Below, piece after piece: positions 17,749 to 26,923 of a stretch of DNA of 64,000 bases (position 1 is its first letter; every line of letters begins with the position of its first letter). The DNA is from Methylohalomonas sp034521715 (GTDB lineage Bacteria; Pseudomonadota; Gammaproteobacteria; Methylohalomonadales; Methylohalomonadaceae). The DNA is taken from positions 300,505 to 364,504 of the forward strand of contig JAXHLY010000001.1 of the NCBI GenBank assembly GCA_034521715.1. Reading direction: 5' to 3'. Below the pieces are notes generated by a model. The model was not told the origin of the DNA. It did not search any database and was given only the letters and a program-made list of their open reading frames with translations. The position numbers and the translations under genes are program-made.

Positions 17749-18894
17749 ATGTCAATTAAATCACTGAGCGACAGACTGGCCCGGCTCATCCTGCTACCGC
17801 TGGTGCTGTTCAGCAGTACGGTCATGGCCGGTTTTGATGAGCTCAACATGACCCAGGGTGTCACACCGATAAGCCAGGACATCTATGGTCTCCACATGAT
17901 CATTATGTGGATCTGCGTGGCAATCGGTGTGGTGGTTTTCGGTGTCATGTTCTGGTCCATCTTTCATCATCGTAAATCCCGCGGCGCCGTCGCCTCGCAG
18001 TTTCATCACAGCACCAAGGCCGAGATTCTCTGGACCATTGTCCCGGTCCTGATTCTGGTTGGTATGGCGATCCCGGCGACCAGGGTCTTGATCGCCATGG
18101 AAAATACCGGTGATTCCGACATGACCATCAAGGTCACCGGCTATCAGTGGAAATGGGAATACGAGTACATTGATGAAGGTGTCAGCTTCTTCAGCACGCT
18201 GGCTGCCAGCAGCAACGAGGCTCGGCAGCTGCGTTCCAACCGCGATCCGAACAAGGTTGAGCACTACCTGCTGGATGTCGACAAGCGCCTCGTCGTGCCG
18301 GTCGATACCAAGATCCGTTTCCTGACGACTTCCAATGACGTGATCCATGCTTGGTGGGTGCCGGCACTGGGCTGGAAGCGCGACGCCATTCCCGGGTTCA
18401 TCAACGAATCCTGGGCGATCATTGAGGAGCCGGGCGTGTATCGCGGCCAGTGCGCCGAACTTTGCGGCCGCGATCACGCCTTCATGCCGATCGTGGTCGT
18501 GGCGAAGGAAAAGGGTGAATATGAACAATGGGTGGCCGAGCAAAAGGCGGCCCAGCAGGCCGCGGCCGAGAGCGGTGACCGTGACTGGAGCATGGACGAA
18601 CTCATGGCCAGGGGCGAAGAGGTTTACGGCACCAACTGTGCCGCCTGCCACCAGGCCAATGGCGAAGGTGTGCCGGGGGCCTTCCCGTCACTGACCGAAA
18701 GCGAAATCGTTTTCGGGCCGAAAGCGGACCATATTAATGTCGTACTGCATGGTGTCGATGGTACGACCATGGCGGCATTCGGTGAACAGCTCAGCGATGC
18801 CGAACTTGCCGCAGTGATTACATATGAACGCAACGCCTGGGGCAATGAAATGGGCGACATGGTTCAACCCAGTGAGGTCAAGGCGTTGCGCTGA
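17749..18894 (+). CDS. coxB: Cytochrome c oxidase subunit II with fused cytochrome c (caa3-type)
   Basis: A 381-residue protein: signal peptide (about 1-28), two membrane helices (about 48-70 and 90-112) and the periplasmic CuA domain with WWVPALG and the copper ligands CAELCGRDHAFM near residue 235. A C-terminal cytochrome c domain carries the heme site CAACH near residue 297. The fusion makes this a caa3-type subunit II, taking electrons from soluble c-type donors and passing them through heme c and CuA to heme a. SD-like GAGGATAGG precedes the ATG. coxA follows after 65 bases. Confidence 0.96.
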   Translation: MSIKSLSDRLARLILLPLVLFSSTVMAGFDELNMTQGVTPISQDIYGLHMIIMWICVAIGVVVFGVMFWSIFHHRKSRGAVASQFHHSTKAEILWTIVPVLILVGMAIPATRVLIAMENTGDSDMTIKVTGYQWKWEYEYIDEGVSFFSTLAASSNEARQLRSNRDPNKVEHYLLDVDKRLVVPVDTKIRFLTTSNDVIHAWWVPALGWKRDAIPGFINESWAIIEEPGVYRGQCAELCGRDHAFMPIVVVAKEKGEYEQWVAEQKAAQQAAAESGDRDWSMDELMARGEEVYGTNCAACHQANGEGVPGAFPSLTESEIVFGPKADHINVVLHGVDGTTMAAFGEQLSDAELAAVITYERNAWGNEMGDMVQPSEVKALR

Positions 18895-18959
18895 AGCGCA
18901 CGGCGATTACGATTAGAAATTATTACAAGAGCCAAGATCAAGAATCCGAGGATAAAGCG

Positions 18960-20555
18960 ATGAGCGAAGCAGTTGCACACCACGACGAGCATCACGACCA
19001 CCACCCGTCGGGTATCACGCGGTGGCTGTTCACCACCAATCACAAGGACATCGGTACGATGTACCTGGTCTTTTCGTTGATCATGTTCTTTGTCGGCGGC
19101 GCCATGGCCATGGTGATTCGTGCCGAGCTGTTCGAGCCGGGACTGCAGTTCGTCGATCCGCAGTTCTTTAACTCCATGACCACAATGCATGCGCTGGTCA
19201 TGATCTTCGGTGTGGCCATGCCGGCGGCGGTCGGGTTTGCCAACTGGATGGTCCCGATGATGATCGGCGCGCCGGATATGGCGCTGCCACGGCTGAATAA
19301 CTGGAGTTTCTGGATTCTGCCGTTCGCCTTCGCGCTGCTGCTGCTGACCCTGTTCCTGCCGGGCGGAGGGCCGGCCGCCGGCTGGACCATGTATCCGCCG
19401 TTGATGCTGCAGACCGGAGACGCCTTTCCGTTCGTGATATTCGCCGTGCACTTCCTGGGCATCTCCTCGGTCATGGGCGCCATCAACATCATTGCAACGG
19501 TATTCAACATGCGGGCACCCGGCATGAGCTTCATGAAACTGCCGCTGTTCGTGTGGGCCTGGATCATTACCGCGTTTCTGCTCATCGCCGCGATCCCGGT
19601 GCTGGCCGGTGCAGTCACCATGCTGCTGACAGACAAGTTTTTCGGCACCAGCTTCTTCAATGCCGCCGGCGGCGGTGACCCGGTCATGTTCCAGCATATT
19701 TTCTGGTTCTTCGGCCATCCCGAGGTTTACATCCTGATTCTGCCGGCGTTCGGCATTGTCTCGCAGGTCATCCCGACCTTCGCGCGCAAGCCGCTGTTCG
19801 GTTATGACTCGATGGTCTACGCCACGGCCGCTATTGCCTTCATGTCGTTCTTCGTCTGGGCACATCACATGTTCACCGTCGGCATGCCGCTTACCGGCGA
19901 GCTATTCTTCATGTATGCGACCATGTCGATCGCCGTGCCCACCGGCGTGAAGATTTTCAACTGGACGGCCACCATGTGGCGCGGCTCGATGAGCTTCGAG
20001 ACACCGATGCTGTTCGCAATCGCCTTCATCATCCTGTTTGCTATTGGCGGGTTTTCGGGGCTGATGCTGGCCATTGTTCCGGCCGACTTCCAGTATCACG
20101 ACACCTATTTCGTGGTCGCGCACTTCCACTATGTGCTGGTGACCGGTACCATCTTTGCGCTGTTTGCCGGCGCCTATTACTGGCTACCGAAGTGGACCGG
20201 CCACATGTACAACGAGACACTGGGCCAGTGGCACTTCTGGCTATCGGTAATTTCGGTGAACATACTGTTCTTCCCGCAGCACTTCCTGGGCCTGGCCGGC
20301 ATGCCGCGCCGTATCCCGGACTATGCCGTGCAGTTCACCGAGTGGAACATGGTGTCCAGTATTGGCGGCTTTGCCTTCGGGCTGAGTCAGCTGCTGTTCG
20401 TCTGGATGGTGATCCAGTGTGTACGTGGCGGCGCCAAGGCCACCGATCAGGTCTGGGAGGGCGCCCACGGCCTGGAATGGACGCTGCCATCACCACCGCC
20501 ATACCACAGCTTTACCACGCCGCCGAAAGTCACCGATGCGGTGGCGCACAGCTGA
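18960..20555 (+). CDS. coxA: Cytochrome c oxidase subunit I
   Basis: A 531-residue, 12-helix heme-copper oxidase core. The His ligands and cross-linked Tyr site are FFGHPEVYILILPAFG (HPEVY at about 253), and the CuB ligands are AHHMFTVG (about 301). The low- and high-spin heme ligands are in YFVVAHFHYVL. The GHPEV motif places it in the A1 family with a D-channel glutamate. It reduces oxygen to water while pumping protons. The ATG follows GAGGATAAAGCG. Confidence 0.97.
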   Translation: MSEAVAHHDEHHDHHPSGITRWLFTTNHKDIGTMYLVFSLIMFFVGGAMAMVIRAELFEPGLQFVDPQFFNSMTTMHALVMIFGVAMPAAVGFANWMVPMMIGAPDMALPRLNNWSFWILPFAFALLLLTLFLPGGGPAAGWTMYPPLMLQTGDAFPFVIFAVHFLGISSVMGAINIIATVFNMRAPGMSFMKLPLFVWAWIITAFLLIAAIPVLAGAVTMLLTDKFFGTSFFNAAGGGDPVMFQHIFWFFGHPEVYILILPAFGIVSQVIPTFARKPLFGYDSMVYATAAIAFMSFFVWAHHMFTVGMPLTGELFFMYATMSIAVPTGVKIFNWTATMWRGSMSFETPMLFAIAFIILFAIGGFSGLMLAIVPADFQYHDTYFVVAHFHYVLVTGTIFALFAGAYYWLPKWTGHMYNETLGQWHFWLSVISVNILFFPQHFLGLAGMPRRIPDYAVQFTEWNMVSSIGGFAFGLSQLLFVWMVIQCVRGGAKATDQVWEGAHGLEWTLPSPPPYHSFTTPPKVTDAVAHS

Positions 20556-20571
20556 TCGGTCGAGAACCTGA

Positions 20572-20703
20572 GTGTCGGAAGGACGACAAAATGAAGCTGA
20601 TCGCAAGACCCTGGCCCGCCGTAATATTCTTACGGCGGTTGCCCTCGGGATCGTGGCGGTTTGCCTGTACGTCAGCTACTTCCTGTTCCAATATCTGAAC
20701 TGA
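20572..20703 (+). CDS. Small cytochrome oxidase assembly-type membrane protein
   Basis: A 43-residue frame between coxA and ctaG reads EADRKTLARRNILTAVALG followed by a single membrane helix and ends FLFQYLN. Single-helix proteins of this size occur between coxA and ctaG in many beta- and gammaproteobacteria and are called cytochrome oxidase small assembly proteins. The in-frame start is a GTG at 20572 with a poor ribosome site. An ATG at 20591 has a fine site (GGAAGG) but is in the wrong frame, so a one-base error at about 20590 may hide the true start. Confidence 0.55.
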   Translation: MSEGRQNEADRKTLARRNILTAVALGIVAVCLYVSYFLFQYLN

Positions 20704-20713
20704 CATAAGTAAC

Positions 20714-21292
20714 ATGAAAGGATCCCCGGCCAAGCGTACGGCATTGAAACTGGCACTGATCCCGGTGGCCATGTTCGGCTTCGGCTATGCTCTGGTGCCG
20801 TTATATAATGTTTTCTGTGATCTGACCGGACTGGGAGGTCGCGGCGTCAAACAGGTCGATGCATCGTCGGTGGATGCCAGGGGAGTCGATCGCAGTCGCG
20901 ATATCAGGGTCGAATTCGTGACCTCGGTCAACGGTAATCTGCCCTGGGAATTCAAGGCCCTGACCGGCACCACCCGGATCCATCCGGGCGCGCTCAATGA
21001 GGCCGAGTTCGTGGTCGAGAACACCTCGGATAAAACAATAGTGGGCCGGGCGATCTACAATGTTTCGCCGGCGGTAGCATCGGTATATTTCAGCAAGACG
21101 GAGTGTTTCTGTTATACCGAACAGACGCTGGCACCGGGCGAGGAAATGACCATGCCGGTCCGCTATATTATCGACACCGATCTGCCCGGCAATATCAAGG
21201 GCGTCACGTTGTCATACACGTTCTTCGAGCTGTCTGAATCCGGCGGCAAGACGGCGGCGGCAAAAACCGGCGTCGACGGCAAGCAGATTTGA
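20714..21292 (+). CDS. ctaG: Cytochrome c oxidase assembly protein CtaG (Cox11)
   Basis: A 192-residue protein with one N-terminal membrane anchor (about 10-30, ending VPLYNVFCDLTG) and a periplasmic immunoglobulin-like domain with the copper motif ECFCYTEQTL, the CFC Cys pair of Cox11. It delivers copper to the CuB site of subunit I. The order coxB-coxA-small protein-ctaG-coxC is standard. Length and ends are normal. Confidence 0.95.
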   Translation: MKGSPAKRTALKLALIPVAMFGFGYALVPLYNVFCDLTGLGGRGVKQVDASSVDARGVDRSRDIRVEFVTSVNGNLPWEFKALTGTTRIHPGALNEAEFVVENTSDKTIVGRAIYNVSPAVASVYFSKTECFCYTEQTLAPGEEMTMPVRYIIDTDLPGNIKGVTLSYTFFELSESGGKTAAAKTGVDGKQI

Positions 21293-21348
21293 ACACATGC
21301 CAGTATACTGCGATAACAATAACCAGATCCTAAGCATGGGGGCTTTGT

Positions 21349-22224
21349 ATGTCTGATTCTCACAGTGAATATTATTTGCCGGACCCGAGTCACTGGCCGA
21401 TTGTCGCAACTATTGCCGTGTTCAGCCTGTTCTTCGGCTTTGCGATGTTGCTGAACGACTATTCGGCATCAGGTCTGGTGATTGCCTTTGGCTTTCTGGT
21501 GTTTCTGTATTTCATGTTCGGCTGGTTCGGGCAGGTCATACGTGAAAGTGAAAGCGGCAAGTACAATAGCCAGGTCGACATCAGCTTCCGCTGGAGCATG
21601 GGCTGGTTCATTTTTTCCGAGGTCATGTTTTTTGCTGCCTTTTTCGGCGCCCTGTTCTATGCCCGCATGTATGCCGGCCCCTGGCTCGGCGGCGAGGGCA
21701 AGGGCTTTGCAACCAATGAGTTTCTCTGGCCCGAGTTCACTTATACCTGGCCGCTGCTGAATTTTCCGGACGGTTCGTATTACTCCGAACCCAGCGCCAT
21801 AATCGGTGCCTGGGGGTTGCCAGCCATTAATACCCTGATACTGCTGAGTTCTGGAGCGACCATCACGTTTGCGCACTGGGCGCTGAAGAAGAACAATCGC
21901 AAAGGGCTGGTCTGGTGGCTGGCGGCGACGGTGGCACTGGGCTCCCTGTTCGTGGCGCTGCAGGGTGTCGAATATGTGCACGCCTATCATGAGCTCGGCC
22001 TGACGCTGAACTCCGGCATCTATGGCACCACCTTTTTTATGCTGACCGGCTTTCACGGTTTTCACGTGACCATGGGCGCGCTGATGATCTTCATTGTTCT
22101 GCTGCGATCCATCAAGGGGCACTTCACGTCGGAACACCATTTCGCTTTCGAAGCGGTCGCCTGGTACTGGCACTTTGTTGATGTGGTCTGGCTGTTTCTG
22201 TTCGTGTTTGTTTACTGGCTGTAA
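21349..22224 (+). CDS. coxC: Cytochrome c oxidase subunit III
   Basis: A 291-residue membrane protein with the subunit III features WPIVATIAVFSLFFG, FFSEVMFF-like FIFSEVMFFAAFFGALFYA, FHGFHVTMGALM and the end WYWHFVDVVWLFLFVFVYWL, giving about seven helices. It stabilises the proton uptake path of subunit I. A strong hairpin and T run follow 78 bases after the stop, so this ends the first transcript of the oxidase cluster. Confidence 0.96.
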   Translation: MSDSHSEYYLPDPSHWPIVATIAVFSLFFGFAMLLNDYSASGLVIAFGFLVFLYFMFGWFGQVIRESESGKYNSQVDISFRWSMGWFIFSEVMFFAAFFGALFYARMYAGPWLGGEGKGFATNEFLWPEFTYTWPLLNFPDGSYYSEPSAIIGAWGLPAINTLILLSSGATITFAHWALKKNNRKGLVWWLAATVALGSLFVALQGVEYVHAYHELGLTLNSGIYGTTFFMLTGFHGFHVTMGALMIFIVLLRSIKGHFTSEHHFAFEAVAWYWHFVDVVWLFLFVFVYWL

Positions 22225-22301
22225 AAGCGGCCGCAAAATTACTGCGCTTGTGACATTTTGAGACCGCTTTTCGCGCAGACGCTTTAACTTTAAGAAACAG
22301 G

Positions 22302-22328
22302 AAAGGCGCTGTTAATACGGCGCCTTTT
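22302..22328 (+). terminator. Rho-independent terminator after coxC
   Basis: AAAGGCGC at 22302-22309 pairs with GCGCCTTTT at 22320-22328 across a loop of about 10 bases, ending in a T run. It lies between coxC and the oppositely oriented DUF2909 gene and may serve both strands. Confidence 0.75.
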
Positions 22329-22332
22329 CCGT

Positions 22333-22560
22333 TTATGCGCCGCCGCCCAGGCCATGCGGCTGCATCAGCCCGGTGGCAAAGCCGATCATCAGGAGTATGA
22401 AGAGGGTCAGGGACAGGCCGATACGCCAGCTGAGCGCCTTGACGGCGCGATTGGATTGGCCGCGGTCGCGAATGAGGTAGTAAAGTCCGCTGGTCAGCGA
22501 TGCAAAAATCGCGATCAGAAACAGGATGATAATGGTTTTTGAGACGATAGCAGGCAGCAT
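22333..22560 (-). CDS. DUF2909 twin-transmembrane protein
   Basis: With the start at 22560 this is a 75-residue protein of two membrane helices (IIILFLIAIFASLTSGLYYL and GLSLTLFILLMIGFATGL) joined by a basic loop. Small DUF2909 proteins occur in this place in gammaproteobacterial oxidase clusters, convergent to coxC and divergent from SURF1. The function is unknown. An upstream in-frame start at 22620 would add 20 residues that do not look conserved. Confidence 0.7.
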   Translation of the reverse strand: MLPAIVSKTIIILFLIAIFASLTSGLYYLIRDRGQSNRAVKALSWRIGLSLTLFILLMIGFATGLMQPHGLGGGA

Positions 22561-22647
22561 GGTTGGGAAACCCGGCGGTGTGTTTGATGACAGTATAACG
22601 TGGTTGGTTTTCGACCACACGCCCGGCCTTTGGGGCCGGGGACGGCC

Positions 22648-23385
22648 ATGAAAATCACGCAGCGATATGACTTCAGGCCGCGCTTCTGGCCCAGCCTGGC
22701 GACACTGGTACTCTTGCCGTTACTGCTTTATCTGGGTTTCTGGCAGCTGGATCGCGCTGCGGAGAAGGCGGTGATGGAGGCGGACTTCACAGCCATGTAC
22801 AACAGGCCGGCCGTGGCGCTGACCGAGCTGGATGATCGCCGTGACGCGGAAAAACTGTACTGGCGCGCGGTAACCATCAGCGGCAGGTATACGGACAACA
22901 GCTATTTGCTGGACAATCAGATTAACAGGGGCAAACCCGGCTATCGTCTTTATACGCCGCTGGAGCTTAATGGCAGCGGGGATGCTGTACTGGTTGAGCG
23001 CGACTGGCTGGCCATGGGAAGTAACAGGAACCGGGTGCCGGAAGCCAGCACACCGGCGGGCCGGGTTAATCTGCACGGGCGTATAGTGCCGGCGCCGACG
23101 ACGGGGATCCTGCTGGCCGAACATCATATCGAGCGGCTGGATGACAACCGTTACCGGCTGCAGCGTATCAAGTACGAGGAACTGGCCGCCCATGGGGGAC
23201 TGGAGCTGCTGCCCTATATCGTGCAACTGGATGAGGCGCGTGATGCCGGTGATGAGCAGACAGCCGTCCCGCGAGGATTCGGACCTGATCGACATCGGGG
23301 TTATGCCTTCCAGTGGTTTGCACTGGCAGCAACACTGCTGATCATTTATGTATGTGTGAATATCAAGAGACGTGAAGAGCGATGA
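22648..23385 (+). CDS. SURF1 family protein
   Basis: A 245-residue protein with a membrane helix at each end (PSLATLVLLPLLLYLGFWQL and FQWFALAATLLIIYVCVNI) and the SURF1 hallmarks GFWQLDRAAEK, PGYRLYTPLE and VERDWL. It assists heme a insertion into subunit I. The ATG at 22648 is chosen because the residues before it lack similarity. Its stop overlaps the start of the next gene by four bases (ATGA). Confidence 0.88.
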   Translation: MKITQRYDFRPRFWPSLATLVLLPLLLYLGFWQLDRAAEKAVMEADFTAMYNRPAVALTELDDRRDAEKLYWRAVTISGRYTDNSYLLDNQINRGKPGYRLYTPLELNGSGDAVLVERDWLAMGSNRNRVPEASTPAGRVNLHGRIVPAPTTGILLAEHHIERLDDNRYRLQRIKYEELAAHGGLELLPYIVQLDEARDAGDEQTAVPRGFGPDRHRGYAFQWFALAATLLIIYVCVNIKRREER

Positions 23386-24005
23386 ATAATCCGCCCAGGC
23401 AGGAAGCAAAGGCTAATCCCCGCCTCGTTATTATTGTTTTGATACTGATCTTCAGCGCCCCGTTGCTGAGTTCGTGGTTTATCCTGAATTATACGGATCT
23501 GATAAATACCGGCGGCGCCAGTCACGGCGATCTTTATGATCCCCTGGTTGCCTTGCCGGATGTGTCGCTCCGTGACCCCTTTGCTGCCGGCGACAGGGAT
23601 GCCGGCCTGCACGGCAAGTGGAGCCTGCTTTACATCAGCGCCGGCGGCTGTAATGAATCCTGTACAGAGAATTTATACCGCATGCGCCAGATTCGCCTGG
23701 CGCTCAGCCGTTATGCCCGCAATCTTCAACGTGTCTGGATGACGGACATTGAAGATCCGGAGGCCATAAGACAAATCCTCGGCGAGTATCAGGGCACATT
23801 GATATTGCCGATGGAAACCGACGATCCGCCGCTGCCACTGAGTGAGTTCGCCACGGCGCCGGTGTCCGAGCCCTTGCAGGCGGACTGCCTGTACGCGATC
23901 GACCCACACGGTAACCTGGTGCTGCGCTACCGTCCCGGCACCGACCCTGAAGGCATCATCAGTGATCTTAAACGCCTGCTGAAAAGCACGGAAATAAGCA
24001 GATGA
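23382..24005 (+). CDS. Membrane-anchored thioredoxin-fold protein, Sco-like
   Basis: A 207-residue protein with one N-terminal anchor (LVIIVLILIFSAPLLSSWF, about 15-33) and a periplasmic domain with LLYISAGGCNESCTENLYRM, a CxxxC pair at the position where Sco proteins bind copper. Sco proteins use CxxxC to deliver copper to the CuA site of subunit II. No separate Sco1 gene is seen in this cluster, so this protein may fill the role, though sequence similarity to Sco is weak outside the motif. It overlaps SURF1 by ATGA and ctaA by a similar four bases, so the three genes form a tight operon. Confidence 0.65.
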   Translation: MNNPPRQEAKANPRLVIIVLILIFSAPLLSSWFILNYTDLINTGGASHGDLYDPLVALPDVSLRDPFAAGDRDAGLHGKWSLLYISAGGCNESCTENLYRMRQIRLALSRYARNLQRVWMTDIEDPEAIRQILGEYQGTLILPMETDDPPLPLSEFATAPVSEPLQADCLYAIDPHGNLVLRYRPGTDPEGIISDLKRLLKSTEISR

Positions 24006-25024
24006 ACAGCAGCGCGCGCGGCCGTCATTTTTTGATCATCACGCGTCTTGCCGTGGTGCTATCGCTGACAGTCATCGTGCTGGGGGCTTACGTGCGGCTG
24101 TCTGACGCAGGTCTCGGCTGTCCCGACTGGCCTGGTTGTTATGGGCGTCTGTTCATATCCGACAGTGAAACCCACGCGCAGGCGGCGACAGTGTCCGGTT
24201 TTGAGCGGCCTTATGAACATGACAAGGCCTGGAAGGAAATGGCTCACCGCTACCTGGCCGGTTTCCTCGGCCTGCTGATCCTGGCCATGGCCGTGCTTGG
24301 CTGGATGAATCGCCGGTCATCCGGTCAGCCGTGGAAAATACCGTTGTTGCTGGTGGGGCTGGTTATCCTGCAGGCGGCGCTTGGCATGTGGACGGTAACA
24401 CTGCTGCTGAAGCCGGCGGTGGTGCTGCTGCACTTGCTCGGCGGCATGACCATACTGGCGCTGCTGTTCTGGACGGCCCTGCGTACACCGGCAGTTACAG
24501 GCAGATTGCCGCTGACAACACTGGTGCCGTCGGATCGGCGCCTCATGCCCTGGGCGCTGCTGGCACTGGTGATCGTGTTCATCCAGATCAGTCTCGGCGG
24601 CTGGGTGAGCACCAATTATGCTGCCCTCATCTGTGCCGACTTTCCAGCCTGTCAGGGTCAATGGTGGCCGCCGATGGATTTTGGCGACGGCTTCACTTTC
24701 TGGCGCGGCCTGGGTGTCGATTACGAGTACGGTGTGCTGGGTCCCGAGGCCATGACCGCCGTTCACATGGCCCACCGGATCGGCGCCGTCATTTCCCTGC
24801 TGGTGGTCGGTGGCGCTGCCGGCCATGTTATGATAAACGGCTCAACGCGTCTGAAATGGACCGGTGCGATTGTTGCCATGCTATTGCTCATACAGCTTGG
24901 TATCGGGATTGCCAATATTGTCTGGCTCTTGCCGCTGTGGCTGGCGGTGGCACACAATGCAGGCGCCGCCCTGTTGTTATTAAGCACGATCGCCCTGTTG
25001 CATCAGACCACGACCAAGGCCTGA
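24002..25024 (+). CDS. ctaA: Heme A synthase CtaA (COX15)
   Basis: A 340-residue, eight-helix protein with the family N-terminal motif GAYVRLSDAGLGCPDWPGCYG and the equivalent Cys-containing loop in the second half, CADFPACQGQWWPPMDF. Conserved His residues occur at EMAHRYLAG, LLHLLGG, MAHRIGAV and VAHNAGAA. It oxidises the methyl group of heme O to the formyl group of heme A. It overlaps the Sco-like gene and is followed by ctaB, which makes its substrate. Confidence 0.95.
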   Translation: MNSSARGRHFLIITRLAVVLSLTVIVLGAYVRLSDAGLGCPDWPGCYGRLFISDSETHAQAATVSGFERPYEHDKAWKEMAHRYLAGFLGLLILAMAVLGWMNRRSSGQPWKIPLLLVGLVILQAALGMWTVTLLLKPAVVLLHLLGGMTILALLFWTALRTPAVTGRLPLTTLVPSDRRLMPWALLALVIVFIQISLGGWVSTNYAALICADFPACQGQWWPPMDFGDGFTFWRGLGVDYEYGVLGPEAMTAVHMAHRIGAVISLLVVGGAAGHVMINGSTRLKWTGAIVAMLLLIQLGIGIANIVWLLPLWLAVAHNAGAALLLLSTIALLHQTTTKA

Positions 25025-25046
25025 GATACCGGAACAAGATTTTGCC

Positions 25047-25979
25047 GTGACCACCAATCACCGCCATAGCCTGACCATACGGGCACTGGGGCACTGGGAA
25101 GACTACCTCGCCCTGTGCAAGCCCAAGATCATATCGCTGATTGTCTTCACCGCGGTTGTGGGCATGTTTCTGGCAACGCCGGGCATGGTGCCGCTATCGG
25201 CGCTGGTATTTGGAACACTGGGGATCGGGCTGGCCTCGGCCTCGGCCGCCGCGATCAATCATGTGGTTGATCACAAAATCGACTCGGTCATGGCACGGAC
25301 CATGCGCCGGCCGCTGCCACGTGGCTATGTCAATACACAGTCCGCCATCACCTTTTCCTTTATTCTCGGCGCCCTGTCCATGTTTATACTGGCGCAGTTC
25401 GTCAACGTGCTTACAGCGGTCCTGACGCTGGTGTCGCTGATCGGCTATGGTTTTATCTATTCCCTGTATTTAAAGCGTGCAACACCATTGAATATTGTTA
25501 TCGGCGGAGCCGCCGGTGCCGCACCGCCGGTGCTGGGCTGGACGGCGGTCACCGGCACGCTCGATGCGCCCGCGCTGTTACTGTTTCTGATTATCTTTGC
25601 CTGGACGCCGCCGCATTTCTGGGCGCTGGCCATTTATCGGCGCGAGGAATATGCCAGCGCCGATATCCCCATGCTGCCGGTTACGCACGGCGTGGAATTC
25701 ACCCGCCTGCACATACTGCTTTATACCATTGTCCTGTTTATTGTCTGCCTGCTTCCTTATCTTATCTATATGAGCGGCCTGCTCTATCTGATCGGGGCCG
25801 TCGCGCTCAATGCCGGATTCCTTTACTACGCCGTGCGCATGCAGTTTGATCACAGCGACCGCCTGGCCATGAAGACATTCAAGTATTCGGTCTGGTATCT
25901 GATGGCCCTGTTCGCCGTGCTGTTAATTGACCATCATGTGCCTGCAGCGGTGTCGATGCTGGGGCTTGCGGGAATGTAG
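25047..25979 (+). CDS. ctaB: Protoheme IX farnesyltransferase (heme O synthase)
   Basis: A 310-residue UbiA-type prenyltransferase with the first Asp motif NHVVDHKIDSVMARTMRRP and about nine helices. It attaches farnesyl to heme B. Together with ctaA it supplies heme A for the caa3 oxidase. The start at 25047 is a GTG 22 bases after the ctaA stop. The frame is intact. Confidence 0.95.
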   Translation: MTTNHRHSLTIRALGHWEDYLALCKPKIISLIVFTAVVGMFLATPGMVPLSALVFGTLGIGLASASAAAINHVVDHKIDSVMARTMRRPLPRGYVNTQSAITFSFILGALSMFILAQFVNVLTAVLTLVSLIGYGFIYSLYLKRATPLNIVIGGAAGAAPPVLGWTAVTGTLDAPALLLFLIIFAWTPPHFWALAIYRREEYASADIPMLPVTHGVEFTRLHILLYTIVLFIVCLLPYLIYMSGLLYLIGAVALNAGFLYYAVRMQFDHSDRLAMKTFKYSVWYLMALFAVLLIDHHVPAAVSMLGLAGM

Positions 25980-26011
25980 AATCCGGCTCAATGCGGAGAA
26001 AAGGACAGGGA

Positions 26012-26766
26012 ATGGCGCATAACAATCAGAATGGCCGCCCACGCGCTGATCTGACGGAACTTCCAGCATTGTTGTGGCTGTGGCTGCCGCTCGTCATGGC
26101 CGTGGTTATCCTTGTTGCCTGGCTGTCACTGGATGCCGCAACATTCAGCCGCTGGTTTCTGGGCGAGCTGGCCATCATCGAAGTGTTAACGCCGCTGTTG
26201 CTGCTGCCCCCCATAGCCTGCGGCATCAAAGCCTGGTCGCTGCGAGCCTGGCTGCCGCAACGCTGGCTGTGCTGGTGGATACTTGCGGTCATACTCGGCT
26301 GTGCTATTTCGCCGGCGAGGAAGTCAGCTGGGGCCAGCATTTTTTCGACTGGCAGACGCCGGAGGAACTCGCGACGATCAACGATCAGCGGGAAACCAAC
26401 CTGCATAACATCAGCAGCTGGTTCGATCAGAAGCCGAGGTTTCTGCTGGAGCTGTTTGTCCTGTTCGGCGGCGTGATATTGCCGGCATGGCGTCTGACGG
26501 CAGGCGAAGTCTTCAGTACCGAAAGTGGTTCCTTCTGGTTCTGGCCGGCCTGTGTCTGCCTGCCCTCGGCCCTGCTGGCGATCCTCGTGTATATGCCGGA
26601 TCGCCTGATATCCGGTATTGATTACAGTGAATCCGGCATGCTGCGCCTGAGTGAGATACAGGAGCTGTTCTATGCCGTGTTTTTATTCATTTACCTGGCC
26701 TCGATAGCAGCACGCCTGAAGCGCCGCCGCAGTCATCAGGCCGTAGCGGCCCCGGCCGGGTCCTGA
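26012..26766 (+). pseudogene. Conserved membrane protein of unknown function, frameshifted
   Basis: The ATG at 26012, behind AAAGGACAGGG, opens a protein with four or more membrane segments. The first frame covers LWLWLPLVMAVVILVAWLSL to WWILAVILGC (about 26300). The second, one frame over, continues CYFAGEEVSWGQHFFDWQTP, ETNLHNISSWFDQKP and more helices to the stop at 26766. The block AGEEVSWGQH with a following ETNLHN recurs in uncharacterised bacterial membrane proteins. One indel near 26300-26305 breaks it. The gene lies 30 bases after ctaB on the same strand, but a role with the oxidase is unproven. Confidence 0.6.
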
Positions 26767-26923
26767 TAGAGCCGGCCAGCCCCACCCGCCAACATTTCCC
26801 TCCCCCGGGCTGTCTCTGGTATCGCTCTGCTATGCTTATGTAAACATGTATACAGCTTCCGGCCCGTGCGGGCCTCAGGGATGGTGGCCTGGGTCGGGTC
26901 GGGGTTTCCCGGGCCGATTGATA

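Noticed and set aside
18864..19868. Minus-strand open frame of 334 codons opposite coxA
   Set aside because: It is rich in His, Arg and Glu as expected from the antisense of a hydrophobic GC-rich gene, and coxA is certain.
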